The translations under genes were made by a program, and so were the position numbers. A stretch of 64,000 nt of DNA from Frigidibacter oleivorans (lineage in GTDB: Bacteria; Pseudomonadota; Alphaproteobacteria; Rhodobacterales; Rhodobacteraceae): positions 40,738-104,737 of the forward strand of contig NZ_RJRZ01000012.1 of assembly GCF_003993775.1 (NCBI RefSeq), given 5' to 3'. The notes below the pieces were generated by a model that was not told where the DNA came from, searched no databases, and was given only the letters and a program-made list of their open reading frames with translations. Of this stretch, positions 7,838 to 15,711 are shown piece after piece (the first letter of the stretch is position 1; each line of letters begins with the position of its first letter).

Positions 7838-9115
7838 ATGATCGCGGACGGGCAGGGGCCGGACAGGGAGGACGGGGTCGGCGAGGCCCGGGACAGGCGC
7901 GTGGGCACGGTCCGGCGGCGCCGGGTGTTCTACATCCCCGGCTACGATCCCTTCCATCCGCGCCGCTATCGCGAACTGTATCGCCGCGAGGGCGCCGAAC
8001 AGGCGCGGCTCGGCGGCTATGACCTGTCGCTCAGCCGCCAGCCCCGCAACCCCTTCGGCTGGACCATCGAGGGCGAGGTCGAGGGCGCGCGGGTCCGCAC
8101 GGTGATGGATGTGCTGGTCTGGTCCGATATCGTGAAGGGCTCGATGGGCCGCTCGATTCCCGCCACCTATGCACAGATGGCGGCGACGGCCTGGGCCTAT
8201 ATCGGCTCGGGCGCGCTGTTCCGGCTGATGCGGTTGCGCAAGGGGCCGACCATCGCCGCGCTTTACCCCGTGGTCATGCTGCTGGTTCAGGCGGCGCTGG
8301 CGGCGCTGGCCGGGTGGCTGGCGGGGCGGCTGCTGACCGGGGCGCTGCCGGCAGACTGGACGGCGCTGCCGGGAATCGCGGCGGGGCTCGCGGTCGCGGC
8401 GCTGGTGCTGGACCGGTTCCGCCGCGCCGATGGCCGCTTCTACGCCTATTACCTGATGCATGACTATGCCTTCTCGGCCCGCTGGCAGGGCGCCAACCCG
8501 CCGGAGCTGGAGGCGCGCATGGAGGCCTTCGGCGACCGGATCGCGGCGGCGCTGTCGGAAGACTGGGACGAGGTGCTGGTGGTGGGCCATTCCTCGGGCG
8601 CGCATCTGGCTGTGTCGGTGCTGGCCGACCTGATCCGCGCGGGGCGGGTGCCCGGCGGCGCGGCGCTGTCGCTGCTGTCGCTGGGGCAGGTGGTGCCGAT
8701 GATGAGCTTCCTGCCCGGCGCGCGGCGGCTGCGGGGCGACCTGCGCTTCCTGTCGGCGCGGGACGAACTGACCTGGGTGGACGTGACCGCACCGGGGGAT
8801 GGCTGCGCCTTCGCGCTGTGCGATCCGGTGGCGGTGTCGGGGGTGGCGCCCGAGGGGCAGAAATGGCCGCTGGTCCTGACTGCCGCCTTCACCCGCACGC
8901 TGTCGCCCGCGCGCTGGCGGGACTTGCGCTGGCGGTTCTTCCGGCTGCATTTCCAGTATCTCTGCGCCTTCGACGCCCTGCCGGGCCGGACGGACGACTA
9001 TGACTATTTCCGCATCACCGCCGGCCCGCTGACGCTGGCCGACCGGCTGGGGGGCCGCAGCCCTGCGAAGGGCCGCATCGCCCGGCCGGTCAACCGCTTC
9101 ACGGATTGCGCATGA
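7838..9115 (+). CDS. Membrane protein with serine-hydrolase GHSSG motif
   Basis: A 425-residue protein with an alpha/beta-hydrolase-like layout. It has an early FYIPGYDPF block (31-39), which fits an oxyanion-hole strand, two hydrophobic segments (about 138-165 and 176-192), and LVVGHSSGAH with the presumed nucleophile Ser252. The C-terminal region is rich in aromatic residues and I cannot assign the acid and base residues with confidence. The ATG at 7838 follows AGGGGGCGGG. The stop overlaps the next start by four bases (ATGA), coupling it to a cytochrome P450. Hydrolase plus P450 suggests modification of a lipid or other hydrophobic substrate at the membrane, which is inference. Confidence 0.7.
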   Translation: MIADGQGPDREDGVGEARDRRVGTVRRRRVFYIPGYDPFHPRRYRELYRREGAEQARLGGYDLSLSRQPRNPFGWTIEGEVEGARVRTVMDVLVWSDIVKGSMGRSIPATYAQMAATAWAYIGSGALFRLMRLRKGPTIAALYPVVMLLVQAALAALAGWLAGRLLTGALPADWTALPGIAAGLAVAALVLDRFRRADGRFYAYYLMHDYAFSARWQGANPPELEARMEAFGDRIAAALSEDWDEVLVVGHSSGAHLAVSVLADLIRAGRVPGGAALSLLSLGQVVPMMSFLPGARRLRGDLRFLSARDELTWVDVTAPGDGCAFALCDPVAVSGVAPEGQKWPLVLTAAFTRTLSPARWRDLRWRFFRLHFQYLCAFDALPGRTDDYDYFRITAGPLTLADRLGGRSPAKGRIARPVNRFTDCA

Positions 9116-10485
9116 CCCTGCCGCCCAAACCGCCCGCCCGGCCGGACAAGGTCTCGCTCTGGCGCTATCTGCGGCTGTTCCGGGCCGATATCCTGTCGGC
9201 GCAGCCGGCGAAGCTGTATCACGCCTGGATGGCGGAGTTTCGCACGCCTTTCTTCACCAGCTACATGTGCAACGATCCGCAACTTGTTGATACGGTGCTG
9301 AAAGACAGGCCGAACGACTTTCCGAAATCCGGCCGGGTGCGCGAGGGTCTGGTGCCGCTGCTCGGCAATTCCGTCTTCGTGACCAATGGCGAGGTGTGGA
9401 AGCGCCAGCGCCGGATCATCGATCCCGCCTTCGAGGGCGGGCGGCTGCGCGACACCTTCCCGGCGATGCTGGCCGCGGCCGAGGCGGCCCGTATGCGATT
9501 GGCGAAGAACGCTGGGCAAACCATCGAGATCGAACAGGAAACCAGCCACGCCGCCGCCGACGCGATCTTCCGCACCCTGTTTTCCATCCCGATCGAGCAC
9601 GAGATCGCGGCCGAGGTCTTCGCGCAGTTCCGCCGCTATCAGCGCAACCAGCCGCTGCTGAACCTCGCGGCCTTCCTGCCGCTGCCCCGATGGCTGCCCG
9701 GCTGGCTGCCGCGCGCCTATCCGCGCGGCACCCGTGCCACCGCCCGGTCGATCCGTGCGCTGATCGAGCGGCTGACCGCCGCCCGGCAGGCCGAGATCGC
9801 GGCAGGCACCGCCCCTGACGATCTGGCGACGAAGATCATGACCACCGCCGATCCGCTGACCGGCGAACGCTTCGACACCGCCGAGATGGTCGATCAGGTG
9901 GCGATCTTCTTTCTGGCGGGACACGAGACCTCGGCCTCGGCGCTGGCCTGGACGCTCTATCTGCTGGCCACCCATCCCGGGGCGCAGGACCGCGCCGCCG
10001 CCGAGGCCGCCGCCCTGCCGGATCGCCCGCAGATGGCCGACATGTCGCGCCTGCGCTTTACCCGCGACGTGTTCCGCGAGGCGTTGCGCCTGTATCCGCC
10101 GGTGCCGATGATGGTGCGCGAGACGGTGCAGGCCGAGACCTTCCGCGGCCGGCCCGTTGCGCCCGGGGCGCAGGTGGTGCTGTCGCCCTGGCATCTGCAC
10201 CGGCATGACCGGATCTGGGCGGATCCCGACGCGTTCGACCCCGACCGCTGGCAGACCGGGGCCGGGCGGCAGGCGGCGCGCGACGGCTTCCTGCCGTTTT
10301 CCGCCGGGCCGCGGGTCTGCACCGGCGCCGGTTTCGCGATGCTGGAAGGGGTGCTGATGCTGGCGGTGCTGCTGCGCGCCTTCCGCTTCGATCCCGATCC
10401 GGCCCGGGTGCCGGTGCCGGTGGCGCATCTGACCGTGCGCGCGAAGGACGGCATCTGGCTGCGGATCGTCCCGCGCGCGCCCTGA
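9112..10485 (+). CDS. Cytochrome P450
   Basis: A 457-residue haem-thiolate mono-oxygenase. It shows the I-helix oxygen-binding motif AGHET (269-273), the K-helix ExxR as EALR (323-326) and the haem loop FSAGPRVCTG with proximal ligand Cys403. No membrane anchor is seen, as expected for soluble bacterial P450s, which take electrons from separate redox partners; none is encoded nearby except possibly fpr at 26 kb. The ATG at 9112 overlaps the upstream hydrolase stop (ATGA), so the pair is translationally coupled. The substrate is unknown. Confidence 0.93.
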   Translation: MTLPPKPPARPDKVSLWRYLRLFRADILSAQPAKLYHAWMAEFRTPFFTSYMCNDPQLVDTVLKDRPNDFPKSGRVREGLVPLLGNSVFVTNGEVWKRQRRIIDPAFEGGRLRDTFPAMLAAAEAARMRLAKNAGQTIEIEQETSHAAADAIFRTLFSIPIEHEIAAEVFAQFRRYQRNQPLLNLAAFLPLPRWLPGWLPRAYPRGTRATARSIRALIERLTAARQAEIAAGTAPDDLATKIMTTADPLTGERFDTAEMVDQVAIFFLAGHETSASALAWTLYLLATHPGAQDRAAAEAAALPDRPQMADMSRLRFTRDVFREALRLYPPVPMMVRETVQAETFRGRPVAPGAQVVLSPWHLHRHDRIWADPDAFDPDRWQTGAGRQAARDGFLPFSAGPRVCTGAGFAMLEGVLMLAVLLRAFRFDPDPARVPVPVAHLTVRAKDGIWLRIVPRAP

Positions 10486-10584
10486 TCCCGCGCAGCCGTT
10501 TGTGAACCTTTCCTGACGGCGCGTCCGGCGGATTGCCCGGACCGTCCCGCCCGTGGCAGAAGGTCGCGGAATATTCGCGGGGCC

Positions 10585-11865
10585 ATGATGACCGACCGGA
10601 CCGTTCTCGGCGGGATCGCCCGCACCTTTCTGCGCATCGGCCTGCTGTCCTTCGGCGGGCCGGCGGCGCAGATCGCGCTGATGCACCGGGTCCTGGTGGA
10701 CGAGGAACGCTGGCTGACCGAGGCGGAATATCTGCGCGCCCTGTCGCTGTGCATGCTGCTGCCGGGGCCCGAGGCGATGCAGCTGGCCACCTATGCCGGC
10801 TGGCGGCGCGGCGGCATCGCGGGCGGGCTGATCGCGGGCGGGCTGTTCGTGGGGCCGGGGGCGCTGATCATCCTCGCGCTGGCGGCGGCCTATGTCGCCT
10901 GGGGGCAGGTGCCGCTGGTCGCGGCCGCCTTCCTGGGCATCAAGGCTGCCGTCGCCGCCATCGTGATCGAGGCGCTGATCCGCGTCGCCCGGCGCAGCCT
11001 GACCGGCCCCGCGCCGCGGATCGTGGCGGCGCTGGCCTTCGCGGGGCTCTTCGTGCTGGGCCTGCCCTTCCCGGCGATCCTGATCGCCGCGGCGATCTGG
11101 GGGGCGCTGGCCGCCCGCGGCGGCACCGCCACCGCGCCCGAACCGGTGCAGCCCGGCGCGGTGGCGCAGGGGCTGCGGGCGGCGGGGGGGCTGACGCTGC
11201 TGTGGCTCGCGCCGCTGGCGGTGCTGGCGCTGGCGGGGGCGGACTTCCTGCTGGCGCTCGGGCTGTTCTTCGCCAAGCTCGCGCTGCTGACCTTCGGCGG
11301 GGCCTATGCGGTGCTGGCCTGGATGGTCGAGGAAATGGCGGCGGGCCGGGGCTGGGTCACGACGGCGGGAATGATGGACGCGCTCGGCCTGGCCGAAACC
11401 ACGCCGGGGCCGCTGATCCTGGTCACCGCCTTTGCGGCCTTCCTCGCCGGTCAGGCGCAGGGCGGGGCGGCGCTGGCGCTGGCGGCGGCGCTGCTGACGC
11501 TGTGGATGACCTTCCTGCCCTCCTTCGCCTTCATCTTCGCCTTCGCGCCGCAGGTGGGCCGGCTGGTGGCGATGCCGCGGCTGGCCGGGGCGCTGAAGGG
11601 GGTGACGGCGGCGGTGGTGGGGGTGATCGCGCATCTGGCGGCGGTCTTCGTGCTGCACCTGCTGTTCGGCCCGGCGGGGGACGGCCCGCTGGCCCTGCCC
11701 GCGCCGGACTGGGGCGCGCTGAACCTCGGGGCGCTGGCGATCGCGCTGCTGGCCGGCTGGCTGCTGCTGCTGCGCCACTGGCCGGTGCTGCAGGTGCTGG
11801 CGGTGGCGGCCGGGGCGGGGCTGGCGGCGCAGGGCATCGGGGCGGCGATGGCGGCGGCGCTGTAG
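10585..11865 (+). CDS. chrA: Chromate transporter, ChrA family
   Basis: A 426-residue inner-membrane protein of the CHR family, which exports chromate. Two homologous CHR halves are visible: LRIGLLSFGGPAAQIALMHR with PGPEAMQLATYAG in the first, and KLALLTFGGAYAVLAWM with TTPGPLILVTAF in the second, each followed by several hydrophobic segments. This is the full-length bidomain form. The ATG-ATG at 10585 is the best start, although its ribosome binding site is weak. It stands alone between the P450 and sspB, with no chrB regulator visible. Confidence 0.9.
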   Translation: MMTDRTVLGGIARTFLRIGLLSFGGPAAQIALMHRVLVDEERWLTEAEYLRALSLCMLLPGPEAMQLATYAGWRRGGIAGGLIAGGLFVGPGALIILALAAAYVAWGQVPLVAAAFLGIKAAVAAIVIEALIRVARRSLTGPAPRIVAALAFAGLFVLGLPFPAILIAAAIWGALAARGGTATAPEPVQPGAVAQGLRAAGGLTLLWLAPLAVLALAGADFLLALGLFFAKLALLTFGGAYAVLAWMVEEMAAGRGWVTTAGMMDALGLAETTPGPLILVTAFAAFLAGQAQGGAALALAAALLTLWMTFLPSFAFIFAFAPQVGRLVAMPRLAGALKGVTAAVVGVIAHLAAVFVLHLLFGPAGDGPLALPAPDWGALNLGALAIALLAGWLLLLRHWPVLQVLAVAAGAGLAAQGIGAAMAAAL

Positions 11866-11940
11866 TCGCCGCCCCCTTTCCTTCGACCGCAAACCTTCTA
11901 TGCTGGCCGCGAGCCCGCCCCCGGAGCTGAGGAGTTCGGC

Positions 11941-12402
11941 ATGGCCCGCCAGATCGACTATGGCAACCTGATGCATCGTGCCCTGCGCGGGCTGATCCAG
12001 GAGGTTCTGGCCGATGTGGCGGCGCATGGACTGCCGGGCGGCCACCATTTCTTCATCACCTTCGACACCACCCATCCGCAGGTGCGCATCGCCAGCTGGC
12101 TGCATGACCGCTATCCGGACGAGATGACGGTGGTGATGCAGCACTGGTTCGAGGATCTGAGCGTCGATGACGAGGGCTTCGCCGTGACGCTCAACTTCGG
12201 CGAAAGCCCCGAACCGCTCTACATCCCCTTCGACGCCATCCGCACCTTCGTCGATCCCTCGGTCGAATTCGGCCTGCGCTTCGAGACGCAGGAATCGGAC
12301 GATGACGAGGACGACGAGGAGGATGACGACGAGGACGAGGACGATCAGGACGCCCCCCGCCGCGATGCCGAGGTGGTGCGGCTCGATACCTGGCGGAAGT
12401 GA
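11941..12402 (+). CDS. sspB: ClpX adaptor SspB, alphaproteobacterial type
   Basis: SspB tethers ssrA-tagged proteins to the ClpXP protease. The 153-residue protein has the folded adaptor domain at about 1-117, with HHFFITFDTTHPQVRI and EMTVVMQHWFEDLSV. A long acidic linker, almost only Asp/Glu, follows at about 120-137, and the ClpX-binding tail is VVRLDTWRK. The ATG at 11941 follows GCTGAGGAG. The ssrA gene whose tag it recognises is in the same window (15.3-15.7 kb). Confidence 0.92.
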   Translation: MARQIDYGNLMHRALRGLIQEVLADVAAHGLPGGHHFFITFDTTHPQVRIASWLHDRYPDEMTVVMQHWFEDLSVDDEGFAVTLNFGESPEPLYIPFDAIRTFVDPSVEFGLRFETQESDDDEDDEEDDDEDEDDQDAPRRDAEVVRLDTWRK

Positions 12403-12533
12403 CACCTGGCTGACGTGACACGGGGCGGACGTGACGCGGGGCCGGTCCGGCCCCGGCATGCGACGGCATGCCGATTGCAAAGCCTGCCCGCATTTCCTAT
12501 CACCCGGGGCGACAGCATCCGGAGGCTTGGCCT

Positions 12534-13928
12534 ATGACCACCACCCGCACCGAAACCGACAGCTTCGGCCCGCTCGAGGTTCCTGCCGACAAGTACTGGG
12601 GCGCGCAGACCCAGCGGTCGATCATGAACTTCCCCATCGGCTGGGAACGCCAGCCCGTGGCCATCGTCCGGGCGCTCGGCGTCATCAAGCAGGCGGCGGC
12701 GGAGGTCAACATCGCCACCGGCAAGCTGGACCCCGCGATCGGTCAGGCGATGGTGCAGGCGGCCTCGGAAGTGGTGGCGGGCAAGTTCGACGACAACTTC
12801 CCGCTGGTCGTCTGGCAGACGGGGTCGGGCACCCAGTCGAACATGAACGCGAACGAGGTGATCTCGAACCGCGCGATCGAGATCCTCGGCGGCACGATGG
12901 GATCGAAGAAGCCCGTCCACCCGAACGACCATGTGAACATGGGGCAAAGCTCCAACGACACCTTCCCGACCGCCATGCATGTGGCCATCGGCATGGTGGC
13001 GCGCGACGTGCTGCTGCCGGGGCTGAGGAAGCTGCATTCGGCGCTGGCGGCGAAGTCGGACGAGTTCAGGGACATCATCAAGATCGGCCGCACCCATACC
13101 CAGGACGCGACGCCGCTGACGCTGGGCCAGGAATTCGGCGGCTATGCGCATCAGGTCGCCATGGGGATCAAGCGGGTCGAGATGTGCCTGCCCGCCATCT
13201 ACGAACTGGCGCAAGGCGGCACCGCCGTCGGCACCGGTCTGAACACCAAGAAGGGCTGGGACAGCGCCATCGCCGCCAAGATCGCCGAGATCACCGGCCT
13301 GCCCTTCGTCACCGCGCCCAACAAGTTCGAGGCGCTGGCCGCCCATGACGCGATGGTCATGTTCTCGGGCGCGCTGAAGACGGTGGCGGCCTCGCTGTTC
13401 AAGATCGCCAATGACATGCGGCTGCTCGGTTCCGGCCCGCGCTCGGGTCTGGGCGAGCTAATCCTGCCGGAAAACGAGCCCGGATCCTCGATCATGCCGG
13501 GCAAGGTCAACCCGACCCAGGCCGAGGCGCTGACCATGGTCTGCGCCCATGTGATGGGTAATGACGCCGCCGTGGGCTTCGCCGGGTCGCAGGGGCATTT
13601 CGAACTGAACGTCTACAACCCGATGATGAGCTACAACGTGCTGCAATCCATGCAGCTGTTGGGCGACGCGGCGGGCAGCTTCACCGACAACATGGTGGTG
13701 GGCACCGAGGCGAACCTGCCGCGGATCGACAAGCTGATGAAGGAATCGCTGATGCTGGTGACGGCGCTGGCGCCGACCATCGGCTATGACAACGCGACCA
13801 AGGTCGCGAAGACCGCCCACAAGAACGGAACCACGCTGAAAGAAGAGGCCATCGCGCTCGGCTTCGTCGATGAAGAAACCTTCGACCGCGTGGTGCGCCC
13901 GGAACTGATGGTGGGGCCGGAGGACTGA
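12534..13928 (+). CDS. fumC: Fumarate hydratase, class II
   Basis: FumC hydrates fumarate to malate in the citric acid cycle as a homotetramer with no iron-sulfur cluster. The 464-residue protein is the standard length. It carries the superfamily signature [11 protein letters not shown], the substrate-site blocks [27 protein letters not shown] and [16 protein letters not shown], and the C-terminal [15 protein letters not shown]. The ATG at 12534 has GGAGG nine bases upstream. The gap between sspB and fumC holds an imperfect array of GACGTGACRCGGGGC-like units (12403-12440) that I cannot interpret. Confidence 0.96.
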   Translation: MTTTRTETDSFGPLEVPADKYWGAQTQRSIMNFPIGWERQPVAIVRALGVIKQAAAEVNIATGKLDPAIGQAMVQAASEVVAGKFDDNFPLVVWQTGSGTQSNMNANEVISNRAIEILGGTMGSKKPVHPNDHVNMGQSSNDTFPTAMHVAIGMVARDVLLPGLRKLHSALAAKSDEFRDIIKIGRTHTQDATPLTLGQEFGGYAHQVAMGIKRVEMCLPAIYELAQGGTAVGTGLNTKKGWDSAIAAKIAEITGLPFVTAPNKFEALAAHDAMVMFSGALKTVAASLFKIANDMRLLGSGPRSGLGELILPENEPGSSIMPGKVNPTQAEALTMVCAHVMGNDAAVGFAGSQGHFELNVYNPMMSYNVLQSMQLLGDAAGSFTDNMVVGTEANLPRIDKLMKESLMLVTALAPTIGYDNATKVAKTAHKNGTTLKEEAIALGFVDEETFDRVVRPELMVGPED

Positions 13929-13971
13929 GGACGGGCGCGGGCGCGCGCGGAGCGGAGAGCCTGGCCGAAAC

Positions 13972-13990
13972 GCGGCGCGGCACGCGCCGC
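13972..13990. terminator. GC hairpin after fumC
   Basis: An 8-bp perfect stem (13972-13979 with 13983-13990) with a three-base loop, 44 bases after the fumC stop. There is no T-tract, so its action as a terminator is uncertain. Its right arm overlaps the left arm of the larger inverted repeat beginning at 13986, so the two folds compete. Confidence 0.4.
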
Positions 13991-14127
13991 CGGCCAGCGG
14001 CCGACCGCCCCCCGGGCGGCCGCTTCCTCACCGTCGGCGCGACGATTGCGGGGGAAGCGGCTTTGCCATCAAGTGGCGACCACGGGCGTCGGCAGCGGCC
14101 CCCCGCGGTCGGCCGCTGGCCGGCGGC
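13986..14127. repeat. 142-base element with nested perfect inverted repeats
   Basis: The outer arms 13986-14008 and 14105-14127 are perfect 23-base inverted repeats. Nested inside are a 9-bp pair (14019-14027 with 14053-14061) and a 5-bp pair (14032-14036 with 14040-14044). The element fills most of the 253-base gap between fumC and the DUF4169 gene. No transposase and no obvious target duplication are seen. It could be a structured RNA, a miniature mobile element or a strong terminator. Confidence 0.75.
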
Positions 14128-14181
14128 CCACCCATCGCCTTTCCCCGCATCCATGCTAGTCTCGCCGCGACGGAGGGTGCC

Positions 14182-14379
14182 ATGGCCGAGATCGTGAACC
14201 TGCGGCAGGCCCGCAAGCAGAAGGCGAAGGCCGGGGCGCGGGCCACGGCCGATGCCAATGCCGCCAAGTTCGGGCGCAGCAAGGCCGAGCGGGCCCGGCA
14301 GGAGGCCGAGGCCGGCAAGGCCCGCCGCGACCTCGACGCGCATCGCCGCGACGGCGGCGACGGGTCCGACGCCGAATGA
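14182..14379 (+). CDS. DUF4169 family protein
   Basis: A 65-residue, highly charged, mostly helical protein with the family's N-terminus MAEIVNLRQARKQKAKA followed by an Ala/Arg/Lys/Glu-rich helix. DUF4169 is a small alphaproteobacterial family of unknown function, typically found beside fumC and a ribbon-helix-helix protein. The ATG at 14182 follows CGGAGGG. It overlaps the next gene by four bases (ATGA). Confidence 0.85.
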   Translation: MAEIVNLRQARKQKAKAGARATADANAAKFGRSKAERARQEAEAGKARRDLDAHRRDGGDGSDAE

Positions 14380-14588
14380 CCCGCCCCGCCAAGCGGTCGC
14401 TGACGCTGCACGGCCACCGGACCAGCGTCACGCTGGAGGACGAGTTCTGGCAGGGCTTCCGCGACCTCGCCGCGGCCGAGGGGCTTGGCATCAACGCGCT
14501 CGCCGCACGGATCGACGACGCCCGGGGCGACACGGGGCTCGCCACCGCGATCCGGCTGGCGGTGCTGGCGCACTACCGCGACCGCTGA
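14376..14588 (+). CDS. Ribbon-helix-helix domain protein
   Basis: A 70-residue protein with an RHH_4-like domain: strand SLTLHGHRTSVTLEDEFW, then helices from FRDLAAAEGLGINALAARID. Ribbon-helix-helix proteins usually bind DNA as dimers through the paired strands, but for this short family no target is known. It is translationally coupled to the DUF4169 gene, suggesting a two-protein unit. The 3' end lies six bases from the end of the convergent DUF1194 gene. Confidence 0.8.
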   Translation: MTRPAKRSLTLHGHRTSVTLEDEFWQGFRDLAAAEGLGINALAARIDDARGDTGLATAIRLAVLAHYRDR

Positions 14589-14594
14589 CGCGGC

Positions 14595-15281
14595 TCAGCC
14601 GGTGGGGGCCACGATCTCGCGCAACAGCTTCATCCGCAGCGTGGGCGCATAGTCGGCCAGCCCCCGCGCCGTCACCACGAAGCCGCCGGGGGTGATGACA
14701 TAGCGGCGGTAGAATTCGGTGATCGGGATGCCCGCGCCCGGCTCCTCGATCGCGATGGCGTTGATCTCGATTCCCTGCCGGTGGGCGGCAATGGATTGCG
14801 AGGTCACGGGGCGTCCGGCATTGATCGGGCCGTCGCCGGAAATGTCGATAACCCGGCGCCGGCAGCCCCCGGTCCCGTCGAATTGCGGCATTGCCCAGGC
14901 GACGAAATCGCCGGGCGCGGTGTCGGAGAAGGCAAAGGCGCGCGGCAGCCCGGCCGCCTCCTGCGCCATCCGCGCCGCCTCGGCGGGTTCCGCGATCCGC
15001 GTCCAGGGCAGGACCATGCGCTGCTGCCCGACCGAGGACCATTGCACCACCGCCACCAGCGCCCGGCCCGCCGCCAGCGCCGCCGCCACCTCGGGATCGG
15101 CGAGCCCGGCCGCCAGCCCCTCGGTCTGCAGCCGGTATTCGCCCCGGTCGATGGAGCCCGACACGTCGATGGCCAGCATCAGCGCGATGTCGCAGCCCCG
15201 CGCGGGCAGGGCCGGGCCCGCGGCGGCAAGGATCAGGGTAAGAGTCAGGCGCAACCGGCCATCCATGCGCCAGTGTGACAT
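14595..15281 (-). CDS. Exported DUF1194 (von Willebrand A-like) protein
   Basis: A 228-residue exported protein. A signal peptide occupies about residues 6-28 (ending ALPARG) and is followed by a vWA-like domain with the metal-ion-dependent adhesion motif DVSGSID close to the mature N-terminus and later RRVIDISGDGP. DUF1194 proteins are predicted periplasmic vWA proteins without a defined role. The ATG at 15281 is preferred. A second ATG at 15266 also leaves a good signal peptide, and the frame extends to a TTG at 15299. Ribosome binding sites are weak for all three. Confidence 0.75.
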   Translation of the reverse strand: MSHWRMDGRLRLTLTLILAAAGPALPARGCDIALMLAIDVSGSIDRGEYRLQTEGLAAGLADPEVAAALAAGRALVAVVQWSSVGQQRMVLPWTRIAEPAEAARMAQEAAGLPRAFAFSDTAPGDFVAWAMPQFDGTGGCRRRVIDISGDGPINAGRPVTSQSIAAHRQGIEINAIAIEEPGAGIPITEFYRRYVITPGGFVVTARGLADYAPTLRMKLLREIVAPTG

Positions 15282-15329
15282 GGCGGGGCGGCGCGGCAAA
15301 GCGCGCTGACGGAGTGGGCGCGTATCGGG

Positions 15330-15653
15330 AAAAAGTGCAGGTTTCTGTTGCCAGGTACCTGCGAACCCCGCCTTACGCGGCTAAGCGCAAGGACTTAGTT
15401 TCGGCGACCCGAACTGCTTACGCAGCCAGAGCCATTGCCGGAGCACGGTTGTCGTTGGCAACTGTACTTTTCGGACCGATAACGGTGGTACCTCACCGGG
15501 ACAAAGCAAACCCCTTTAGACGTTCGTCGATCCTGTTTCGGCCCCCTCCGCCCCCAACGAGGGTCGTATTGGTGGAGCCGCCGGGTACCGCCCCCGGGTC
15601 CGATCCGCTTATTCCGAGCGCGTTTATGTCCATAGTCCGGGTTGCCCCGGACA
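15330..15653 (-). ncRNA. ssrA: tmRNA, circularly permuted two-piece form
   Basis: tmRNA rescues stalled ribosomes and adds a degradation tag. On the minus strand the acceptor piece comes first and ends CGGCTCCACCA at 15570. A short intervening segment (15569-15546) follows, then the coding piece beginning GGGGCCGAAACAGGATCGACG at 15545. Its GGGGCCG pairs with CGGCTCC of the acceptor piece to form the tRNA-like stem. The resume codon and tag at 15459-15418 read ANDNRAPAMALAA followed by TAA. The 3' end is marked by a hairpin (15357-15362 with 15336-15341) and a T-rich tract near 15330. The permuted order is the alphaproteobacterial type. Exact processed ends are inferred. Confidence 0.92.
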
Positions 15654-15659
15654 GGTCCG

Positions 15660-15687
15660 ATATAGGGCGCGGGGCCGCGGCCCGCAA
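15660..15687 (-). promoter_or_regulatory. Probable ssrA promoter
   Basis: Minus-strand TTGCGG (15687-15682), a 16-base spacer and CTATAT (15665-15660) place transcription start close to 15653, just before the acceptor piece. Confidence 0.55.
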
Positions 15688-15711
15688 GCGGTTCGCGGCG
15701 AGCGTCGCCGG

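Noticed and set aside
9004..12480. A 1158-codon open frame on the minus strand
   Set aside because: It lies antisense to the P450, chrA and sspB genes, is made of Arg/Gln/His-rich low-complexity sequence, and is a by-product of high GC.
15493..15687. A 64-codon minus-strand frame
   Set aside because: It lies entirely inside the tmRNA gene and is not a protein gene.
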